A stretch of 14,429 nucleotides of DNA, taken from Chromobacteriaceae bacterium (GTDB lineage Bacteria; Pseudomonadota; Gammaproteobacteria; Burkholderiales; Aquaspirillaceae). A model generated the notes under the pieces. That model ran no database searches. It was not told the DNA's origin and worked only from the letters and a program-made list of their open reading frames with translations. Both the position numbers and the translations under genes were made by a program. Below, in pieces: positions 13,452-14,429 of the stretch. Positions within the stretch are counted from its first letter, which is position 1. Each line of letters begins with the position of its first letter. The stretch is taken from the NCBI GenBank assembly GCA_030151505.1, contig JASLDQ010000346.1, positions 1 through 14,429 of the forward strand, in the 5' to 3' direction.

Positions 13452-14336
13452 TCAGCTGCGCACGATCAACATGTCCTTGTCGCATTCCTGCAGCACATGC
13501 TGGCTGACGCTGCCCGGCAGCATGTGCTGCAGGGTTCCCTGCCAGGCGGCCCCCATCACCACCAGGTCCGCCTGGCACTGCCGCGCGAAGCTCACGATCC
13601 GCGCCGGCGCATGGCCGTGCAGCATCACCGGCGTGAGGCGATGCCGCTCTCCGGTAAAGCGGCTCAGGCACGACTGCATGGCCTTCTCTGCCCGTTCGCG
13701 GGCGACGTGCCGGTAATGCCCGATCGTGGCCGCATCCACGCCGTGGGCGCGCATTCCCAGCTCGAACGGCACTTCGTACGCATGCAGCAGATAGCAGTCG
13801 GCTTCCGGGGAGAACGCCAGCGCCTGCACCAGCGCAGCCATGGCGCAGTCTGAAAAATCGGTGGCAATGACGATGCGGCGATAGGCCAAGGAGGGTTCCA
13901 GCCGGGCGACCAGCAGCTGGCCATGGTGGCGCGCCGCCACCCGCCAGCTCGTGCTGCCGAAAAAGAACTGCCGCAGCGCATGCTCGCCCGCCGCCCCCAT
14001 CACCCCCAGCGCGCAGGCATTGTCCGCCAGTTGCGTCAGGATGAGTTCGTCCGGCTCCCCGCTCTCGCACCGGGCATCCACCGCAACCCCGAACTCGGCC
14101 TCCAGCGCCTGCGCGAGCGTCCGCAACTTCCGGTCCGCCACCTGCTCCGGCGTCGGCATTTTGTCCGGCATCGTGTCGAACAGGGCGCGCCAGCCTTGCA
14201 ACTGTCCCGGGCTTTGCACATGCAGTAGCCGCAGGTCGACTCCGCGCTGCACTGCCAGCCTCGCCGCGCGCCGGACGGCCAGATCGGCACCGGCTGAAAA
14301 GTCGGTGCTCGCAAGAACCCATGGGCGGCTCGTCAT
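13452..14336 (-). CDS. Tandem universal stress protein (two UspA domains)
   Basis: A 294-residue cytoplasmic protein made of two Usp folds, about 1-145 and 152-294, like other tandem Usp proteins (UspE type). Each begins with the typical strand plus TDFS (ASTDFSAGADLAVRRA; IATDFSDCAMAALVQA). Domain 1 has a complete ATP-binding motif G-2x-G-9x-GS: G114, G117, G127-S128. In domain 2 the matching motif is G262-AA-W265-9x-G275-S276: the second glycine is replaced by tryptophan, so this half may bind nucleotide poorly. ATG 14336 is chosen over a GTG six bases upstream because AGGAG lies 7 nt before it. A possible -10 (TTTATC) precedes the ribosome binding site. The gene is a single unit on the minus strand upstream of bfd, with 115 bp between its stop and the bfd -35. 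Its stress signal is unknown. Confidence 0.93.
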   Translation of the reverse strand: MTSRPWVLASTDFSAGADLAVRRAARLAVQRGVDLRLLHVQSPGQLQGWRALFDTMPDKMPTPEQVADRKLRTLAQALEAEFGVAVDARCESGEPDELILTQLADNACALGVMGAAGEHALRQFFFGSTSWRVAARHHGQLLVARLEPSLAYRRIVIATDFSDCAMAALVQALAFSPEADCYLLHAYEVPFELGMRAHGVDAATIGHYRHVARERAEKAMQSCLSRFTGERHRLTPVMLHGHAPARIVSFARQCQADLVVMGAAWQGTLQHMLPGSVSQHVLQECDKDMLIVRS

Positions 14337-14405
14337 GTTCACTCTCCTGTAGATAAAGCTGCGTCCCCGCGGCCGGCAGCAAAAACTTGACCGGCACCAC
14401 CAAGG

Positions 14406-14429
14406 CAGACCGGCGTGCGTGCCGGTCTG
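14406..14429. other. Perfect hairpin at the window edge
   Basis: CAGACCGGC (14406-14414) and GCCGGTCTG (14421-14429) form a perfect 9-bp stem with loop GTGCGT, cut by the window end. There is no T-run on the minus-strand side. A T-run on the plus side would lie beyond the window, so I cannot tell a terminator from a repeat element. Confidence 0.45.

Noticed and set aside
14343..14400. Possible FNR site (TTGAC at 14387-14391) in the Usp gene leader
   Set aside because: Only one half of the TTGAT-N4-ATCAA pattern is present; the second half does not match.
1..14429. CRISPR array, tRNA, rRNA, transposase or phage genes
   Set aside because: I found no regularly spaced direct repeats, no cloverleaf-like tRNA sequence, no rRNA segments and no mobile-element proteins in any convincing frame.

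Overview
The window is GC-rich, gene-dense bacterial chromosome, almost certainly from a betaproteobacterium. The protein set points that way: an AcrB/OprM-type RND pump, a betaproteobacterial-style cold-shock protein, a BPH-type proteasome homologue, a Pseudomonas-c551-like cytochrome and a Bfd/Bfr pair. The overall flavour suggests Neisseriales (Chromobacteriaceae-like), but this is inference and the species cannot be fixed from here. I see no rRNA, tRNA, insertion sequence, integrase, phage gene or CRISPR array.

Layout. (1) 1-1977, + strand: the end of an RND efflux permease gene, then an OprM/NodT outer-membrane lipoprotein one base later, closed by a strong hairpin terminator. (2) 1978-3026: a less GC-rich stretch holding only a 67-residue cold-shock gene with its own promoter, a leader of about 138 nt and a perfect 12-bp terminator; about 430 bp after it contain no gene. 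(3) 3027-4971: a divergent pair, a DHA2-type MFS drug exporter (-) and a SlyA-like MarR regulator (+), separated by 61 bp that carry a perfect palindrome almost identical to the SlyA box. (4) 5073-6580, - strand: a BPH proteasome homologue followed by the redox chaperone Hsp33 (hslO), a likely protein-quality-control operon. (5) 6674-7444, +: a YafJ-type class II glutamine amidotransferase, divergent from BPH. (6) 7555-10315, +: a cNMP/CBS/DUF294 nucleotidyltransferase-like protein overlapping by one base a DEDDh 3'-5' exonuclease, then a small periplasmic cytochrome c. (7) 10414-10761, -: a YoaB-like RidA protein. (8) 10963-12546, +: a DUF945 (YdgA-like) membrane-anchored protein. (9) 12620-13360, -: bfd then bfr, behind a promoter with a Fur-box-like site. 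(10) 13452-14336, -: a tandem UspA-domain protein.

As a whole this is core-type chromosome rather than a mobile island, with a strong stress and homeostasis theme: drug efflux (two systems), cold shock, oxidative unfolding (Hsp33), proteolysis (BPH), iron storage and release (Bfr/Bfd), universal stress (Usp) and enamine/imine damage control (RidA). The best candidates for poorly described biology are the coupled nucleotidyltransferase-exonuclease pair and the BPH-Hsp33 unit.
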